DNA from: Triangularia verruculosa
Lineage: Eukaryota > Ascomycota > Sordariomycetes > Sordariales > Podosporaceae
Length of the DNA: 64,000 nucleotides
NCBI GenBank assembly: GCA_033296885.1
Contig: MU863970.1
Location: 62,001-126,000, forward strand
Direction of reading: 5' to 3'
In this document: positions 46,644 through 57,651 of the stretch, piece after piece
Layout: the number at the start of each line of letters is the position of its first letter
Numbering within the stretch: position 1 is the stretch's first letter
The notes under the pieces: generated by a model
The model's input: the letters and a program-made list of their open reading frames with translations, nothing else
Databases searched by the model: none
What the model was told of the DNA's origin: nothing
Translations under genes and position numbers: made by a program

Positions 46644-48714
46644 ATGGCTATGGATCAAAGCTTCACCTTGCGGGCCGTCCTTGCTGGTCTCGTCATCAGT
46701 GTCTTCATCAACCTCTCAAACACCTACTATGGACTCCAGATCGGTGTCGCCAGCCAAATGTCTATGATCTCTGGACTACTGGGCTACGCTGGATTCAAAT
46801 TGTTTTCGCGATTTCTTACAACTCCATTCACCATCGCCGAGCATGTCCTTGTCGTCAGTGTCGCGACGGCTTCTGGGTGCATGCCCATAACGGCTGGGTT
46901 TATCGGCGTCATTCCTGCGCTTGAATATCTCCTCGGGCCGGACGATAACGGACCTTTTCGATTTTCGTGGGGGGCTCTCATGGTGTGGTCCATCGGGCTC
47001 TGCTTCTTCGGCCTGATCTTTGCATCCCTATTCCGCAACTTCTTCATCGTGCGAGAGAAGCTCCCCTGGCCTGGAGCAAGAGCTACCGCCCACCTACTCA
47101 ACACACTCCATCACGCCGACGGGAAGCCGCAGCGACAAGCCTTGAGTGTCGAGTTTCCCACAGATGGCACAAGTCCTGACGACAATTCGTCTGATACGCA
47201 ATCGAAGGATAACGTGGCAACTCTTGTTAGAGCTGCTGTGGTGTCTGGGGCCCTTGTATGTGCGAATCCCCCGTGTTCTTTTCTACCAACTAATTATCTT
47301 TTTCTTTTGGCAGGCAATAGCAATGCATTACGTTCCGATTCTTCACCGATTCCCCATTTTTGGCCGTCTGGCAGCTTCCAAGTGGCTCTGGAGCATCGAT
47401 CTGTCGCCTGGGTTCTTCGGCCAGGGCATTATATCGGGTCCCGTCATTCCGTTGCACATGCTAGCCGGTTCCATTGTTGGCTGGGGTATCTTGTCGCCGT
47501 ACGCCAAACATCGCGGCTGGGCGCCGGGCGAGGTGGACGATTGGGAGAGAGGCTCCCGAGGTTGGATAATATGGGTGAGCCTGGCCGTCCTCTTATCCGA
47601 TGGATTCGTGAACCTTCTCTGGACTCCCCTTCGACCTGTCTGGAAACGACGACTTATCATTTTCGAGTACATCAAAAAGCATTCCGGTGCGATCTGGGAA
47701 AGCATAACCGGAACTAGGGCAGCCGTTGGTTACACCACTCTGCCACACGACGAGCCAGATGACAACCTCCTGACAACCCAGGATCATCATGACCAATTCT
47801 TTGCCAGTGGCGACTCCTTGTTGCAACCAAAGAGAGAGGAGGCCGCCCGGGACTCTACCTATTCGAGCATCCTGGGCCTCAGCTTTGTGCTGTCTGTAAT
47901 TGTTTGCACTATCGCAGTTCACTTTCTGTTTAGCGAGTTGATTCCTTGGTACTACACCATTCTTGCCGTATTACTTTTGCTTCCGATGGCTGTAGTTGGT
48001 ATACGATCCTTGGCTGAGACGGATTACAATCCAGGAAGTACACTTGGTAGGACCTTATCGTTCCTAATCTTGCTGTTGTCGAGCCAACTAACCGTTGATG
48101 CGCCTAGTCTCTCAGCTTGCCTTCGCCGCATTGATTTCAGCCTCAAACCCGAACGCCATTGTCGTCAACCTGCTGTCTGCGGCGCTCGCCCAAGCAGGTG
48201 AAAGCCAAGCTGGTGGAATCTCTTACGACTTCAAAGTTGGCCACATAGTTGGCGCTCCGCTCGAAGTACAGATCCCAGGGCAAATTATCGGCTCGCTCTT
48301 CGGTGCCCTTATATCGTGCGGGATCTACAAGCTCTACGCTGCCAAATATCCCATACCTGGTCCTCTATTCCGAATACCTGCGGCCTTTGTTATCCTAAGT
48401 ACCGCGAGGCTGCTCATGGGACGAGGACTCCCAAAAGGTGTCGCGCCGTTTGCACTGACCGCAGGTATAATCTCTGCAGCGATTACGGTAGTGAGAATAC
48501 GATACTCGAATCGGTGGTGGCAACCCCTGATTCCAAGTGGAGTAGCGTTTGCAGTTGGTAATTTTGCCGTCCTATTCTAGGCTGTGATTTCTAGACACTG
48601 ATGCACTTTATAGGAATCTATAACGCACCCTCTTTTACTATTACACGGGCTATCGGAGAAAGGATGAGGAGTCGTATTACGGAAACTGGCCAACGACTCT
48701 ATCGTTGTTCATGA
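46644..48714 (+). CDS. OPT-family oligopeptide/metal-chelate transporter, 3'-truncated
   Basis: This is a many-helix transporter of the OPT family. Exons are 46644-47255, 47314-48046, 48108-48557 and 48614-48714, giving 631 aa. Family landmarks are LSNTYYGLQIGVASQMSM near the N-terminus, YYTILAVLLLLPMAVVGIRSLAETDYNPGS, and GIYNAPSFTITRAIG near the end. The fourth exon was recovered from a GTAATT donor and a TATAG acceptor; it restores the conserved NAPSF motif. After ITRAIG the sequence turns into a polar tail of about 20 residues and stops. Family members normally continue with the final membrane helices. The break coincides with the end of amidase similarity on the other strand. It may therefore be non-functional or altered. 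The N-terminal start is the first ATG; a further 5' exon cannot be excluded. Confidence 0.82.
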
Positions 48715-49565
48715 TACCTGTTGTTAGGCGGATAGTGTGGTAGCCATTGTAATGGGCAGGCCTGCGCACGCTTCCATTCGCTACATCAGGTTAGTTGGCC
48801 TCAATACGAGGGTAAATGAAATGGAGGACATACTGTCGGATCCAACAGAAAAATCAAGCCAGTCGTAAGAACCAATTGCTGCCGCGCTCCCACTGCTGCT
48901 GCCAGAAGGCACCTGATATCCGTCGCCGCGCGGGTTGAAGAGATCCGTGAACTCGACAGCCTCGACAGGTTTGTCTCGGACAATTAGGGCCTGCAATTTA
49001 AACTTCCCCACGATGATGGCCCCGGCATCCAGAAGCAGCTGAACTCAGTAAGCGTGCTTGGTCGCTGGCAGATAGAGTTCTCGCCACGCGCGATTGTTCA
49101 GAGTCGTCTTGTGACCGGCAATGTCGATGCTGTCTTTGACACCAATCCTGGCGCCATCCAGAGGGCGGGAAGCGGAAGGTTTGTAGTAACAGCGGGAGGG
49201 CACAATGACTCGGCCGTCGGTGCCAGCTTCTGGCGCATCTAGTCTGGCCAGCGTTGAAGGAGATCAGTACAATGTTCTACACTCTACTCTCCGAGATGGC
49301 GGAGAGGACTTATCCGCCAAATTTGCCGGGCGACGGCTTGGATGTGCACATGAAGGTGGCATTGAAGTCGTAGTAGACTCTCCAAGGCTGCCATGCTCGT
49401 GCCCTGAAGAAGACGTACGGACCGAGAGCGGCCTTGGAGGATGTATCGCCTGCGACAAAAACATGATGCTCGGCGCTCCACACTGCAAGTTCCTGGGTGA
49501 CATCTGGCTCAATGTTCAGGTCACTCTCATTACTCCCGTAAAATACCACGGTGCTGCCAAAGGCG
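48660..49565 (-). pseudogene. Amidase-signature family gene, truncated and interrupted
   Basis: The minus strand reads an amidase signature core: GARIGVKDSIDIAGHKTT with the catalytic Lys, LLLDAGAIIVGK, FNPRGDGYQVPSGSSSGSAAAIGSYDW with the Ser pair, then SDTNGS after a plausible intron at about 48787-48836, and TTGIMNNDRVVGQFP. N-terminal sequence in another frame (VWSAEHHVFVAGD, YYDFNATFM) lies at 49310-49565. In-frame stops occur at 49264-49266 and 49045-49047, and a TAA at 48677-48679 sits where family members usually have Gln. Similarity ends near 48660, so the C-terminal half is missing. This resembles fungal amidases with an extra N-terminal domain. The gene cannot make the enzyme as it stands. 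Confidence 0.8.
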
Positions 49566-49639
49566 GGGAGACAGACAACAAAGTTCTTTTTAGCTGTCCC
49601 AAAGCTGCTTAGTAGAAAAATTCATTCCGACTTTCTGAC

Positions 49640-51720
49640 ACAGCCGTGTTCTAGCATAAGTCCTTCCAGAAGATCGCCCATGTTCCCATTTAGAGCCACC
49701 AAGTTTGACGCAGTCTTTTGGATTGAAGCAAGAGGTGTATCGCAGTTAGCCACCGATTTTGCCCGACTCTCAACACATCTAAGTCTTGAGGCAGTTGAAG
49801 AGGCCATAGACCTCGAGTCGAGTGAAGAGATAGCCAAGGCATGGCTGAACATCCCCAAGGGCAACAACCTGCAGTCAGATCCGAACTCTGAGAACGATTC
49901 TTGGCTTCTTATCTTTGATAATGCGGGCAATCTAGATATTATTGCCGACTACTCATACCGTTTGACGGTAACGGCTCAGTACTAATAACGAGCCGTGACC
50001 CTTTCGCGAAGAGGCATTTCTTTTTGGCCGGAGGCGGGATTGACATGGAGCTATTGAGCATTAGAGACGCCGCTAATCTTCTTTATAAGCTCGTCACACC
50101 GACAGGTGCCTCGGCTAGTACTGAAGAATAGAACTTATCGATTGAAGTAGCTACCTGGCTTGCCGGGCTTCCCCTAGCCATGTCCTAGATGGCAGGGCTT
50201 ATTCGAAGAAGGCACCTCTCCATCCGAGAATTTGCAGATCTCTATAGTAATGACACTAGGTACGTTAAGATTCACAACCTTACCAACCTTCTCTAATAAA
50301 AACGGTATCGCTATATATTCGCCACCGTGTACCGATTCAAGGACTTTGGCAAAGAGGCCAGTCGTTTTCTTCAGCTGCTTGCGTTTCTGAATCCTGACCG
50401 GGTTCGAGAAGATATATTCTGTAACGCCGGAATAACGACTTTGACAACCAAGTCTGGTGATTATAATTGGACTCCAACGATATTCGAAAAGGCCCGGTAC
50501 GAGCTTCTGACGTCGTCTGCTATTAAACGCAATATCGAAAAGAAAGAGCTCTGGATTTATCGTGTAATACAGGCTGAAGTCCGAGCTCGGATGGACGATG
50601 TTCATCGGTACAAAGTCTTCTTCGAGGCCGTTCATCTGTTAGCTGCACTATGGCCCCCAGGAGATCACTGCAGCCAGGTTACAAAGCGATGGACCATGTG
50701 CGAAGATCTCCTGCCACACTTGGAACGTTTCCATCAGCTTTATGTTGAATACTCTGACTGGGAACAGTACGACGTGGACCAAGATCTCCCAATGCTGATG
50801 AACGAGGCAGCAGTGTAGGTGTCATCTAAAGCCCCCCCCGTCTATCAGTATGCTCATTGCGCGGTTCTAGCTACCTCCATGAGCGATACTTCTCACACGA
50901 AGGCAAGGCATATGCCTCAGGCAGAGTGCTGCTCTACTTGACATCATTAAGGCCGACGTGGATGCCTATGGGGTTCCAGTGTGTAACCTGGGACTGGCAT
51001 ATTGGATCCAGGGCGAACTTGATGCTGCTGACAGGACATTGACAAATCTATTGAAACAGCGCGAAGAGGCATTCGGCAAGTTAGATAAGGTTTCTTATAA
51101 GTAAGTGGTTATAGAGATTCTCAATAAGGGAGGCGTTTATATTATTCCTACTAACGCTCATTTTCACTCTTTGCAGAACAGGGAGAGTTCTCCAAGCTCT
51201 CGGGAACGTTAAAAGCAGCCAGGCTCAAAGGTCAGAGGAGCTTGGCGACCATGAAGGGGCAAAAAAGCTCTGGGACGAATCTTTTGTCATCCACTCTAAC
51301 TGCCTAAGGCAGTATGAGTCAACCCTGGGCAAGTTCGCTCACCGCACTGCAGATGCATGCCATAAACTGGCTGAACATCATATTCGACGCAAGGAACATT
51401 GTTTAGCGCAGTAGGTTTCCCTAATCTCCAAAACGCCGGTAGGCTCTATGACCTATAATACTTATATACATCGCAGGGATTATCTTGACCGAGCATTGAG
51501 CATTTGGGGTAATAGGGAATGGTACAAGAATGAATCGGCTCGTTCTTCATTCTTGCGTGGATCACATTTGGTATCGCTCAAGGGAAAGGAGAATATGGAC
51601 GAGGGAAAGCAGTGGCTAGAGCGTGCCAAAGTGCTTCGAGCCGAAATCCTTCCAGGAGAAAAGCCAAGGAAGCCGACGACTGCTGACTTTGATGATTTGG
51701 TTTGCTTCTGGTCCATCTAA
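49640..51720 (+). pseudogene. NB-ARC/TPR (NLR-like) gene relic
   Basis: Fungal NB-ARC/TPR proteins are STAND ATPases linked to recognition and incompatibility. The relic starts inside the NB-ARC domain: KFDAVFWIEA, then WLLIFDNAGNLDIIADY (Walker B), GSVLITSRDP and TWLAGLPLAMS (GLPLA motif). The P-loop is absent. A frameshift occurs near 49955. In-frame stops are TAG 50129-50131, TAG 50186-50188, and TAA TAA 50294-50299. Beyond them 50327-50815 is open and helical. TPR-like exons follow at about 50866-51104 (frameshifted), 51179-51414 and 51479-51720. They hold repeats such as VCNLGLAYWIQGELDAADRTL, and the 3' end DFDDLVCFWSI reads like an intact C-terminus. The 3' half looks better preserved than the 5' half. 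Confidence 0.75.
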
Positions 51721-52074
51721 TCTGGGATGGCAAAGATAGTTTAGATTTTAATACTGAGGACAAGATCTTCACTGCCTTGTGTTATACCTAGCATGCGACT
51801 ACGAATAACAGAGAGGACAAATGCAGCCGATACCTAAAGTCATGGGTTTCGAACTTGGTGTGGCGTCTACCAACTGCTCATGATAACTGTTAAGGAGTGT
51901 ATCTTCACAATAAACACGGCTATTCGTCTCAAAAATCATTAGCCGTCTGCTTCAAGCTTGGAGAAGCTCCCAGGAGATAGGTGGATTGTAGTTTCAAGCC
52001 TGAAATACTGGCAGCTATTAATACCAGCTAACAGTTTTCGTCTAGGTAGCCCAGCGAATATTCAACAAATAAGC
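51721..52074. other. Short intergenic stretch
   Basis: About 350 bases lie between the NLR relic and the convergent hydroxylase gene. No gene was recognised. Confidence 0.5.
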
Positions 52075-52971
52075 TCAAGCATCCGGGCCAAAAAACACCC
52101 TTGGCCAGATATTCATCCCAGTCTTGACTCCTCCCTTGACCGGCAGCCCGGCATGCACAGTCCTTGCATCACCCGTCCCATTCGGCAGCAGATTCACCCA
52201 GAATATCGCATTCCCTGGAATAGGCTTAAAAGCCAGCCCGCCATCTTCATGCTCCCTCCATACCCTATCTCCCTCTGCGGTAATAGGATGAGGCGTAATC
52301 GACCTGACCTTTGGAAACCAAGTCTCCCCTGAACCCTCCGTAATATTGCTCTGAAGCACGACAAAGAACGTCGCAACACGGTTGTACAGTCTCCGGCGAC
52401 CAGTCTCGCGGTCTTCATCGGTGATCCGCGGGCGAGCGAACCAGTCGGTGTGCAGGTCGAATTTCTGCGAGTCTGTGTACCGGACTACTTGGGCCGGTCC
52501 CATTTCATCGCGGCCTGGGGAAAGAAGAGTTCCCAAAAAAGATGAAGACCGGGCTAGGATGCAGTTGACCAGATGGGAGTCTTGGGCCAGAGGAGCGCTC
52601 CAGGATGTCCGAGCTTGGGAGCCGGCAGAGTCGGTGCCATGGGAGACGATGGGTGATGGCTCGAGTAAAGGATTCGAGAGGTCAACGATAGCCTGAGACT
52701 CAGTCTGGGAGACGAAGTTTGAGATGTAAATGAGGAGAGGGTCAAGGGATATGAGATGAGTGGTGTATGTGTGTTCGGGGCATTTCTGATTTGTCGATGA
52801 GGGTGTCTGGAACAGTGATCGGATCGGTGTTGGCAGGAATGAGAGGTCTAGCTGGTTTAGTTGATGTTGAATGAAGCTACCGGGGATGAAATGGCTGAGC
52901 AGGAGAGGACCGAGGTATGCACTTAAGGCGACTGTCATTGATAGTGCGATCAGATGGAGTGGTTTGGCCAT
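52075..52971 (-). CDS. Prolyl 4-hydroxylase-like 2OG-Fe(II) dioxygenase
   Basis: This is a 2-oxoglutarate- and iron-dependent oxygenase of the P4H alpha fold. It is a single exon of 298 aa. Residues 8-30 form a hydrophobic N-terminal anchor (LIALSMTVALSAYLGPLLLSHFI), so it is probably type II membrane-bound in the secretory pathway. The metal ligands are His and Asp in KFDLHTDWF and the distal His in TVHAGLPV. The 2OG-binding Lys is in GGVKTGMNIW. FVVLQSNITEGSGETWFP is the conserved strand between them. The substrate is unknown; fungi use such enzymes on secreted proteins or in metabolism. It converges with the NLR relic. Confidence 0.9.
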   Translation of the reverse strand: MAKPLHLIALSMTVALSAYLGPLLLSHFIPGSFIQHQLNQLDLSFLPTPIRSLFQTPSSTNQKCPEHTYTTHLISLDPLLIYISNFVSQTESQAIVDLSNPLLEPSPIVSHGTDSAGSQARTSWSAPLAQDSHLVNCILARSSSFLGTLLSPGRDEMGPAQVVRYTDSQKFDLHTDWFARPRITDEDRETGRRRLYNRVATFFVVLQSNITEGSGETWFPKVRSITPHPITAEGDRVWREHEDGGLAFKPIPGNAIFWVNLLPNGTGDARTVHAGLPVKGGVKTGMNIWPRVFFGPDA

Positions 52972-53422
52972 AGTGATTTGGATCTTGGTTGGATTGCTTC
53001 AGGTTGCTGTTGGAAGTATCATGATGCAGTCATCACTTCGCCCAGAAAACGATGCGCAAAATATCAGATGCTTGTTAGGTAGATCGTCGATGAACTGGAT
53101 GACAGGTGTCGCCAGGCTAAGCTGTGTCGGTTAAATGGCTGGCTTGGCGTACCTCCATTGACCACACATAAGGCGACACCGTCCTTTTTCCAGAGCTGTT
53201 TTTGGCCATTATAAGCATGCTCTTATCAATATCGAGGTACAATACTGCAACAGTGTGAGGAATCTCGTTAAAAGTGAATGGCAAGTATTCTTATTTTCGC
53301 ATAAGCCGAATGTAAACACAACCCTGAACCTCTGCGACCCCACAAAAAGAGTGCCGGCAAGGGGCAACAAGGAGCAAAGCCTCCAGCTCCAACATAAAGA
53401 AGTTTCCTTTTCCCAAATTCTA
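52972..53422. other. Short intergenic stretch
   Basis: About 450 bases hold the presumed promoter of the hydroxylase gene and the 3' region of the SET gene. No gene was recognised. Confidence 0.5.
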
Positions 53423-54898
53423 TCATGTTGACTCCTTCTCTGCTTTCAGAGCTCTGATGATCTTTTTCAAGTCGTCGGCCCCGTCTGCCTTGAAGCCCTC
53501 AACTTCTTCCAATGCCTTCTCAAACCATTCAATCGCCTCCTTCTTCTTCCCCCAAGCTTGGTACAAGCGTCCCATGATCTCATAGTAATCTCCCATGTGA
53601 GGTAGAATCTCCTCGTCCGTCAACACTTGGATCATTTCTGTGTTAAGCTTGACTGCCTCGTCGAACTTTCCTTCCTCAACCAGCTGCACGATCTGAGGGC
53701 CAAGGTCATCGACTTTCTGACGGCGGGTATCTGAAGCAGCCAGAAGTTCAGGAGGACCGGCGCATAGTTTGCAGGTGCAGTCAAACCCCCAGAGCCTCTT
53801 CAGGCGGGGAAGACGAACTTTGGATTGCAGGTTGAAGGCAGTGTCTTTTTAGCAATCAGTGATCTGCTATCAAAGGGAAATGACTCGAGGTATAGGTAGG
53901 TAAGGCTCACAGCTGATTGTAATTTCTTCGCCAGGGAGAATGTCGCGGAAAGCGGTAATGGTCTTGGAGAGCGCAGTTGCATTGAACCGGGTAATGGCAC
54001 TGAGCCCCTATGTCAGCACAGCTAGTGAACCGGAGGTGCAGGAGACTTACTTTGGCTTACAAGCATGGTTCATTCTCTGCGGTATTTGTTAGCAGCAAAT
54101 TAAGGTATATCGGACGGACAGGTTAATGGGAGAGATAAGCAGACTCACAGAGACATCTGGAAACAGTGCAACATAACCATGTCCGCCGACCTCCACGCTG
54201 AAGCTATTCGTCTTCATCACATCTTCTGCAGCGGGCACTTCGCCTGGTCTAGTGCTGCTTCTCGCCAATTTAATCACCCTATCCGGGTAGGGCAATCGCA
54301 CAACCGCCTCACTGAGCAATAGCCTCCCTTGTTCCATTCTGAGATTTGACGCAAAGTCTTTGTCTGCCATCAGAGCAGCATAGTCCGTCATGAAAATTGA
54401 TCCTTTTGGAATCTTCCTTGTGGCAATCAGCCCAAATCCCTTCCCATCGATTGTTCTGAGCGCATAAGGTGGGTCTTCCAGATCTTCGCCGACTGCAATG
54501 AAGTCATCTTTGCTTTTCGACGCCGAGAGGATGAGCTTCTCGACCTGGGCCAATGAAGAAGAGGCGTTGTTTGGCAATGGGGCGACGATGCTGATTCCTC
54601 GTTTTGGCCCCTGAAATTTGGAGGCCGTAAAGACGCAGTATGGCGTTCCAGAGGTGGTGTCCAAGCAGAAAGGTGTGTGTGTCCAAGGCTTTTCTTGGCC
54701 ACCTTTGAGGGTTTTGTTGGACACAAAGGCCGTTTCACAGGAGGGAAGAAGGTCGTTTTTGAGGGGCCCTGGCAGGCAATCGCTTGCATGAGGGTACAGG
54801 GGCGGTAAGATGTGTTGTTTTGGTGGCTGAGATTGGATATTTGCTGATGCCGTCCCCAAGAGGAGCAGAAGCGAGGTCGTCAGCAATGGCAACGCCAT
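53423..54898 (-). CDS. SET-domain protein with N-terminal signal peptide
   Basis: This is a putative protein lysine methyltransferase of the SMYD-like fungal group. Exons on the minus strand are 54898-54149, 54076-54051, 53999-53911 and 53844-53423, giving 428 aa. Residues 1-19 form a clear signal peptide (LLTTSLLLLLGTASA). The SET domain begins at GKGFGLIATRKIPKGSIF and continues through the 26-nt micro-exon, which encodes the key NHACKPN motif. It then runs to LPGEEITISY and the Cys-rich post-SET FDCTCKLC. The C-terminal 100 residues are helical and TPR-like (YEIMGRLYQAWGKKKEAIEWFEKAL). Cofactor-binding residues look present, so the enzyme should be intact. Its targeting to the secretory route, unusual for a methyltransferase, is read from the N-terminus only. 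Confidence 0.88.
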
Positions 54899-56408
54899 GG
54901 TGAGGGGAGCAGATAACGCGATCAGAATTAATTTAGAATGTATTTTGTGATGATTTAGGTACTGAGACCATCACAAAAGACCAAGTTACACAAAAGTCAT
55001 CAATAATGTGAAAATGAACAAAATGGCAAAAGCTCGTTCCTACCACCAAAAAGACTTTGTTTTGAATGCGATCTTTACATATCTGTCCTGACTGTCACAG
55101 CCCGCCCCAAGAGTCTTGGAATCTTGGAATCTGGGATTCACCTGCCGCTGACCGTCTTGTGTGTCAGAAGTTGAACAACGAACCATCAGTTTTCTACTAT
55201 TAGCCGTGGTAGCGATTCCTGCTGATCAGCGGAATGCCGTACTTCTTGTGCCTTCGGATCACCCGGCCGAACGCCAAGACTCTCGGCGATTTCTGGGCAT
55301 CGCTCCAGCTTGTTGATAGTCTCATGCTAAGAAAGGCTAATGCGATAGAAGGGCGGTATGATGGCAGGTCTTAGTTCTGATGAGGCTCCTCTTTAGGTAC
55401 CTAGGTAACCTTTGGGGGTAGTGAGGTTGGGGGACTCTTCAGAGGATATATATGACCATACTGTCTCTCTTTTGGAAACACATGAAATCTTTCGTTCATC
55501 TATGTAAGATAGGTATTGTATCACCCTGAACTTATTATACCTGGTAGGCACTGATCGCGGCAATCCACCACGACCTCGACATGAATAAAACCTCATCCGA
55601 TTCACGCGCTTACACTCTCTTGCTTGCCCAGCTTCTAGCGCAATTTGATTCATGCGCTTAGGAATCATATACCTCTCGACCTTCAAAAAACATCTCATGA
55701 TCATAAGCAACGAATCTCGTCGAGGATGCTCAAAGCTTCAGCATTTCGGCTAAACTCAGGACGAGTCAAACGCGGCCTACCGGCCCAAAACCGGGACACG
55801 ATCCCGGATTTCTGCGTTCAATCTCTTTCAAGCCGCGTCACTCTTGCTGTCTTTCTCATTTTGCCGGCTCAGTACTTGTATGTTCAAGATTGCAGATCCA
55901 TCAAAAGTCAATATCCGCCGCCCGGGGTGCTGGAGAGGTCATTTTGTTTCAAACGTTGGGCTGAGATGGGCGAGCGTGAGAATACCCGCTGATGGACGCT
56001 GCAGGATACAGCCATCGTTTAATATCGGGCAAATTTACCCCACAATCTCAGTACCGCTGCTTGTCGATGCATGGTAACGTGGGGTTCTATTCTTCCAGAG
56101 TACCGCCAAGCAATGCCAGTACTTAACCACTCTTTTGTCCGGTAAATTGCCATTCTGGGACTGTCAATCCGGGGGTGGCGTAGGTATACTTGCGTGTACA
56201 TGGTGGTGTAAGGCATCATTGACTGTATGGCAGTATGGGTGATTGACATGGATGCTCATATCGACGCTGTATGGGGAAAGGGGCAATGAAAGATGGCTGT
56301 GTCAGGTAAGGTATATAAGACTGGAGAATAACCCGCTTTGGTTGCTGATCCCCGCTACCATAGTCACAAGGCTTTGTTCTCTAAGCATTCGAAGAACAAG
56401 ACAAGAAA
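54899..56408. promoter_or_regulatory. Upstream region of the GH11 xylanase
   Basis: About 1.5 kb contain no gene. A TATATAA box at 56312-56318 lies about 90 bases before the xylanase ATG. GGCTAA, the core of the XlnR/XYR1 xylanase-regulator site, occurs at 55748-55753, and its complement TTAGCC at 55200-55205. CCGGGG and CTGGAG at 55922-55935 fit the CreA/CRE1 carbon-repressor pattern SYGGRG. These short words are suggestive, not proof of binding. Confidence 0.45.
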
Positions 56409-57133
56409 ATGGTCTCTTTCACTTCCATCTTCACGGCCCTCGCCGCGGCGGCAACCGTTGTTGCCAGCCCTCTTGAGCTTGCTCTTCGCGGCATCCAGCC
56501 TGGTCAGGGCAATCACGACGGCTTCTTCTACTCCTACTGGACCGACGGTCAGGGGTCTGTCGACTACAACAACGGCCCTCGTGGCTCGTACAAGGTCAGC
56601 TGGAGGAACGTCGGAAACTGGGTTGGTGGCAAGGGCTGGAACCCAGGTCCTTCTCGCACCATTTCCTACAACGGCACTTGGAACAACTACAACGTCAACT
56701 CCTGTATGTGCCTCCTATACGGAGTACTGAATACTCTGTCGCTTATGCAGTCGCTGACATGAACCTAGACCTCGCCCTCTACGGCTGGACTGTCAACCCC
56801 CTCGTCGAGTACTACATCGTCGAGGCCTATGGCACCTACAACCCCTCGGCCGGCACGACCAAGTTCCGCACTTTGACTTCGGATGGCGGCACCTATGATG
56901 TTTACCGCACCCGCCGTGTGAACCAGCCCTCGATCCAGGGCACTGCTACCTTCGACCAGTACTGGTCTGTCCGCCAGGTCAAGCGTGTCGGCGGCACCAT
57001 CTCTGTGCAGAACCACTTCGACGCCTGGACTGCTTCCGGGTTGAAGCTTGGCAGCTGGAACTACATGATCATGGCAACCGAGGGTTACGGAAGCACCGGT
57101 TCGGCTGAGATCGAAGTGAGAGAAGTCCGCTAA
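56409..57133 (+). CDS. GH11 endo-1,4-beta-xylanase, secreted
   Basis: This enzyme cleaves beta-1,4-xylan in plant cell walls. Exons are 56409-56703 and 56769-57133, giving 219 aa. The signal peptide (MVSFTSIFTALAAAATVVAS) and a short propeptide ending LALR precede the single catalytic domain, with no carbohydrate-binding module. The nucleophile Glu is in NPLVEYYIVEAYG and the acid/base Glu in MATEGYGSTGSA. The beta-jelly-roll markers YWTDGQGSVDYNNG, YNGTWNNYNVNSYLALYGWT and FDQYWSVRQ are all present. One intron is placed before YLALYGW. Length and motifs are those of a standard fungal family 11 enzyme. Confidence 0.97.
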
Positions 57134-57651
57134 GTTCCACTAGCGGTCCTAGGACTTGTACATATGGGGGGCTCGGGACGGTCGGCATGATGACCATGGT
57201 CGATAGTCGTGGTTGTTTTGTTGGGGGAGGCTCAAAGTTTGAGGCAACGGGAATAGCATCGTCAGGGTCTCAAGGTGGATACAAAAATTCAAAACAGCTC
57301 CATTTTTTGGTGGTTAATGCCGAACTTCATCCACTTGCCGCGAAACGAGTCCACATTCGGCCGTTGATCCCCATCATGATTCAAAATCCTGGAATTTTTC
57401 GGAGCTTTCAGCCAATCATCATCCCCAGATTGCCCGTTCTCATCAGTCCACGTTGCATTGCTAAAACAGACACTAGTTCTCGCCGTTTCTCCTTGGCGGT
57501 GAGTTTCAAGGCAGTTTGCGTCCTGTTCGTGATCGATAACCCCTCTTGTCTGCTTGTCTCACATTGCTTTTTGATCCTTCGCGCTCTCTTCTTGGTGATC
57601 CTCGTTGGTCAAACATCAAAAAAAACATACAATTGAACAACATACCTACCA
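57134..57651. other. Intergenic between xylanase and hydrolase genes
   Basis: About 520 bases contain the xylanase 3' region and the promoter of the next gene on the same strand. No gene was recognised. Confidence 0.5.

Noticed and set aside
57187..57636. ATG frame of 149 codons after the xylanase
   Set aside because: It lies in the xylanase 3' region and the next promoter, and ends in T-rich low-complexity sequence with no recognisable domain.
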